Source: Ulvibacterium sp965228935 (GTDB taxonomy: Bacteria; Bacteroidota; Bacteroidia; Flavobacteriales; Flavobacteriaceae). Taken from it: a stretch of DNA of 64,000 bases. The stretch lies in NCBI RefSeq assembly GCF_965228935.1, contig NZ_OZ245846.1, positions 5,394,001-5,458,000 of the forward strand. Direction: 5' to 3'. The notes under the pieces were generated by a model. The model worked only from the letters and a program-made list of their open reading frames with translations, was not told where the DNA came from and made no database searches. Both the position numbers and the translations under genes were made by a program. How positions within the stretch are numbered: position 1 is the stretch's first letter; every line of letters starts with the position of its first letter. Below are positions 61,536 through 64,000 of this stretch, one piece after another.

Positions 61536-62233
61536 ATTGTATCATCATAGAAGATCAGCCACCGGCCCAACGGATTTTGAAAAAATTCATCGCCGATGTG
61601 GGTACCCTGACCTTAAAAGAGGTGTTTCCCGATGCAATTTCGGCCATGGAATTTTTGAAGAACGAAAAGGTGGACATTATGTTCCTGGATATTCACCTTC
61701 CCAAAATTTCCGGAATCGAATTTTTAAAGACCTTGCCCAATCCGCCCCATGTGATATTGACTACGGCCTTTCCGGATTATGCCTTGGAGGGCTATGACCT
61801 TAATGTGGTGGACTACCTATTAAAGCCTTTCTCCTTTCAACGCTTCCTACAGGCCATTTCCAAAGTACCCCGTACGGCCCAAATAGAGGGGCAGGGCAAA
61901 ATGGCCATGGAAAACAAGTTGAAAAAGGAAATCTATATAAAATCGGGACACGAGCACATAAAGATTCGGATAAGCGATATTATCCATATCCAATCTGATG
62001 CGGATTACACCGAAATACATACCCATAAGGGGAAACTGCTCTCCAATGAACCTCTTCGGCATTGGCTGCATGAGTTGGAGGGCCATCATTTTTTTAGGAT
62101 CCACAAATCGTTTATCTTAAATACAGAAAAAATCGAGCGGATTTCTGGGAATTTGGTCTATCTGGTAAATCAAAATAAGATTCCGATAGGAAGGGCGTAC
62201 AAGGAAGAGTTTATGAAAAGTCTGCTCAAATAA
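61532..62233 (+). CDS. LytTR-family response regulator
   Basis: A 233-aa protein with receiver domain (phospho-acceptor Asp53 in MFLDIHLPKISG, switch Lys in LLKPFSFQRFL) and LytTR DNA-binding domain (about 125-230) with SGHEHIKIRISDIIHI, LHELEGHHFFRIHKSFILN and GNLVYLVNQNKIPIGR. Paired by ATGA overlap with the sensor kinase. It probably controls the divergent receptor gene. Confidence 0.95.
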   Translation: MNCIIIEDQPPAQRILKKFIADVGTLTLKEVFPDAISAMEFLKNEKVDIMFLDIHLPKISGIEFLKTLPNPPHVILTTAFPDYALEGYDLNVVDYLLKPFSFQRFLQAISKVPRTAQIEGQGKMAMENKLKKEIYIKSGHEHIKIRISDIIHIQSDADYTEIHTHKGKLLSNEPLRHWLHELEGHHFFRIHKSFILNTEKIERISGNLVYLVNQNKIPIGRAYKEEFMKSLLK

Positions 62234-62708
62234 TGGTGTGGAATCATACTGAAAATCATAGTTATGGATTAAAAACCTTTAATGAACAATGAAATTTGCC
62301 GAGGATTGGGTTATTGAGTTTTACGTTATTATGGCGGAGCGCAACAATAACTTAGTAACTCGGTAACCCTTGAAAATCGAAATATTTATGGAAACTGAAA
62401 GTCTTGCACTTAACTTTCGCACCCGCCTGTTACGGTCCAGCTTTCAACTGGCGATTGCGACAAATGAGGTTCGCCTTGGCGGATTTGCCTTTGAATTTAG
62501 AGCTTGCTTTGTAACATAATTTGCCATGGCCCGACCAAAAACAACACTAAAAATTATGAAATGAAACGAACATGAATTTTTTTAATCAAAAACTACAAGT
62601 AATGGAAGGATTAAAATAAATTCATGAGAGAACGAGTGCAGCGAGTGGTTGCATGGGTTCTTAAATTTTTAAATAACTTATTTACAGGTAGTTAAAAATT
62701 TTAAACAC
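62234..62708. other. 475-bp region between LytTR and MBL genes
   Basis: It contains a 62-bp imperfect palindrome (62308-62369; left arm GGGTTATTGAGTT, right arm AACTCGGTAACCC, inner GTTATT/AATAAC and GCG/CGC) and a 43-codon frame (62388-62519) that I do not trust. No promoter or terminator was recognised. Confidence 0.55.
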
Positions 62709-63590
62709 ATGAAAAAACTGATATACGTATTTCTGGGGCTTTTCTCTTTTAATGGCATCGCGCAAAACGATACGGACGATGTGACGATTACATCGGAGAA
62801 ACTTACGGACAATATCCATGTGCTCTATGGCCGGGGCGGAAACATAGGTTTGGCCATAGGTGATACCTATGCCTATCTTATCGATGATCAATTTGGGGCC
62901 TTGACCAAAAAAATCCTTTCAAAGGTTAAACAAATCACGGATAAGCCCGTCAAATTTGTGCTGAATACCCACTGGCATGGGGATCATACCGGAGGTAATG
63001 AAAACCTGGGAAATTCAGGGGCCATAATTATTGCCCATGACAATGTGCGCAAACGTATGTCCAAAAGGCAGGAGAGAAGTGGAGGCCGGACCACCTCGTC
63101 CTCACCATATGCCGCATTGCCCCAGATTACCTTTAATGATGAGTTTACCATACACTTGGATAGCTTAAACTCCCTGCACCTCATGCATGTCAACAACTCC
63201 CATACCGATGGGGACTCTTATATGTACTTTCCCCAAAGTAATGTCATTCACATGGGCGATAACTTGACCGACGGCTATCCGTTTATTGACATCAATTCCA
63301 ATGGGGACATTGATGGTTTTGTCAAAAATTTGAATATGGCCCTTTTTATTGTGGACGAGGATACTCAAATAATTCCTGGTCACGGCAAGGTTATGGGTCG
63401 AAAAGATTTGGTAGCCTATCGTGATATGCTGGCTACTTTGCGTATGCGCGTCAAAAAGGCGAAAAATGATGGAAAAACCATAGCTGAAGCCCAGAATATG
63501 GGGCTTTCATCAGAATGGGATACTACCCATGGCCAAGGATTTATCAATTCGGATAGAATCATCGAATCCATTTACAAAACAGTGGACTGA
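62709..63590 (+). CDS. Secreted metallo-beta-lactamase-fold hydrolase
   Basis: A 293-aa protein with signal peptide (cut after GIAQ). The MBL metal motif HWHGDH is at 88-93, followed by HTDGDSYMYF and GHGKVMGR. The fold is that of lactonase/beta-lactamase-like enzymes; no resistance role can be assumed. It is 14 bp from the downstream hydrolase gene. Confidence 0.92.
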   Translation: MKKLIYVFLGLFSFNGIAQNDTDDVTITSEKLTDNIHVLYGRGGNIGLAIGDTYAYLIDDQFGALTKKILSKVKQITDKPVKFVLNTHWHGDHTGGNENLGNSGAIIIAHDNVRKRMSKRQERSGGRTTSSSPYAALPQITFNDEFTIHLDSLNSLHLMHVNNSHTDGDSYMYFPQSNVIHMGDNLTDGYPFIDINSNGDIDGFVKNLNMALFIVDEDTQIIPGHGKVMGRKDLVAYRDMLATLRMRVKKAKNDGKTIAEAQNMGLSSEWDTTHGQGFINSDRIIESIYKTVD

Positions 63591-63604
63591 TCAAAAACTG
63601 TATT

Positions 63605-64000
63605 ATGAAAACACTGAAAAAAGAAGACATCGAACAGGAAGTATTTAACTTGTATGACGACTATGCCCATAATAAAATCCAACGTCGGGAATTCATTGAA
63701 AAATTGGGGCTTTATGCCGTAGGGGGCATCACCGTTGGCGCATTGATGAGCTTTTTGATGCCGAATTATGTAGATACCTTGCTGGTCAAAAAAGATGATC
63801 CCAGATTGGATTCGGATTATATTACCTATACTTCGTCCCAAGGAGGTGGAGCAATCAAAGGGCTGCTTTCCAAACCGAAGGATACCCAGGGAAAGTTGGG
63901 AGGAATCGTCGTAGTCCATGAAAACCGGGGGTTGAATCCCTATATTGAGGATACAGCACGAAGGGCGGCCCTAGATGGGTTCATTACCTTGGCACCCGAT
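63605..64000 (+). CDS. Dienelactone hydrolase family protein, 5' part (Tat-like signal)
   Basis: The gene continues beyond the window; 132 codons are visible. The N-terminus contains a twin-arginine-like motif (IQRREFIEKLGLYAVGG) and a hydrophobic stretch, then the DLH start GIVVVHENRGLNPYIEDTAR. The nucleophile Cys/Ser and the rest of the triad lie outside. It is 14 bp from the MBL gene, suggesting an operon for hydrolysis of a lactone-like or ester substrate in the periplasm. Confidence 0.88.
   Translation, partial: MKTLKKEDIEQEVFNLYDDYAHNKIQRREFIEKLGLYAVGGITVGALMSFLMPNYVDTLLVKKDDPRLDSDYITYTSSQGGGAIKGLLSKPKDTQGKLGGIVVVHENRGLNPYIEDTARRAALDGFITLAPD

Noticed and set aside
62388..62519. 43-codon frame starting METESLALNF
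   Set aside because: No promoter or terminator, no recognisable domain, next to a palindrome; more likely non-coding element DNA. Kept only as an observation.
62709..63590. Antibiotic-resistance metallo-beta-lactamase
   Set aside because: Only the general MBL fold and HWHGDH site are visible; the family is broad and no resistance-specific features are seen.
1..64000. tRNA or rRNA genes
   Set aside because: No tRNA cloverleaf with TTCRANYC-type arm or conserved rRNA segment was recognised by eye in the intergenic regions; a tRNA scan would be decisive.

Overview
The window looks like a chromosomal segment of a marine-type member of the Flavobacteriaceae (Bacteroidota). The evidence is gene content: single-chain SecDF, outer-membrane beta-barrel receptors with CarboxypepD_reg-like N-termini, LytS/LytTR pairs, DUF2911, DUF6588, FtsE without an adjacent FtsX and many short lipoproteins. 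Several promoters also match the Bacteroidota pattern TTG/TTTG-N19-21-TAnnTTTG, start codons sit behind A-rich leaders rather than Shine-Dalgarno motifs, and GC is moderate to low. These are family-level recognitions from reading the sequence; no database search was run.

Layout. 1-29 kb is a mostly housekeeping backbone: the end of yidD, lgt, a DUF192 lipoprotein, an acetyltransferase, ppc, a two-cassette ABC ATPase, secDF, mdh, gyrB, asnB, DUF2911, an amidohydrolase, a NYN-LOTUS protein, two tandem OmpA proteins, a large TPR protein coupled to a beta-barrel protein, and ftsE. Clear hairpin terminators separate most of these units. 29-42.9 kb is a stress and metabolism zone of small enzymes with local regulators: three VOC proteins, an esterase, two AraC-type or MarR-type control units, a Crp/Fnr unit (YHS, SPW, NTF2-like) and an HxlR unit (FAD monooxygenase, SDR reductase). 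Three regulators have a striking palindrome beside them. A 40-aa basic protein gene with its own terminator lies at 31.4 kb.

42.9-49.0 kb is different. It is AT-richer and carries small, mostly unknown genes all on the minus strand: secreted, DUF695, membrane, a CrtA-like oxygenase with a coupled unknown partner, and NTF2-like. They are punctuated by long imperfect palindromes of about 105-135 bp that sit against stop codons and just before start codons, three of them sharing a 68-bp repeat. This resembles an integron-type gene-cassette array, or a related mobile-cassette system, with no integrase in the window. I consider it the most interesting part.

49-62 kb holds an MacB/FtsX-type permease, two OMP_b-brl_3-type outer-membrane receptors (one coupled to a PepSY membrane protein), an AraC regulator, DUF5996 and a secreted alpha/beta hydrolase, then a divergent LytS-LytTR two-component system. 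The window ends with a secreted metallo-beta-lactamase-fold hydrolase and a truncated Tat-type dienelactone hydrolase. No rRNA, tRNA, CRISPR array, IS element or integrase was found.
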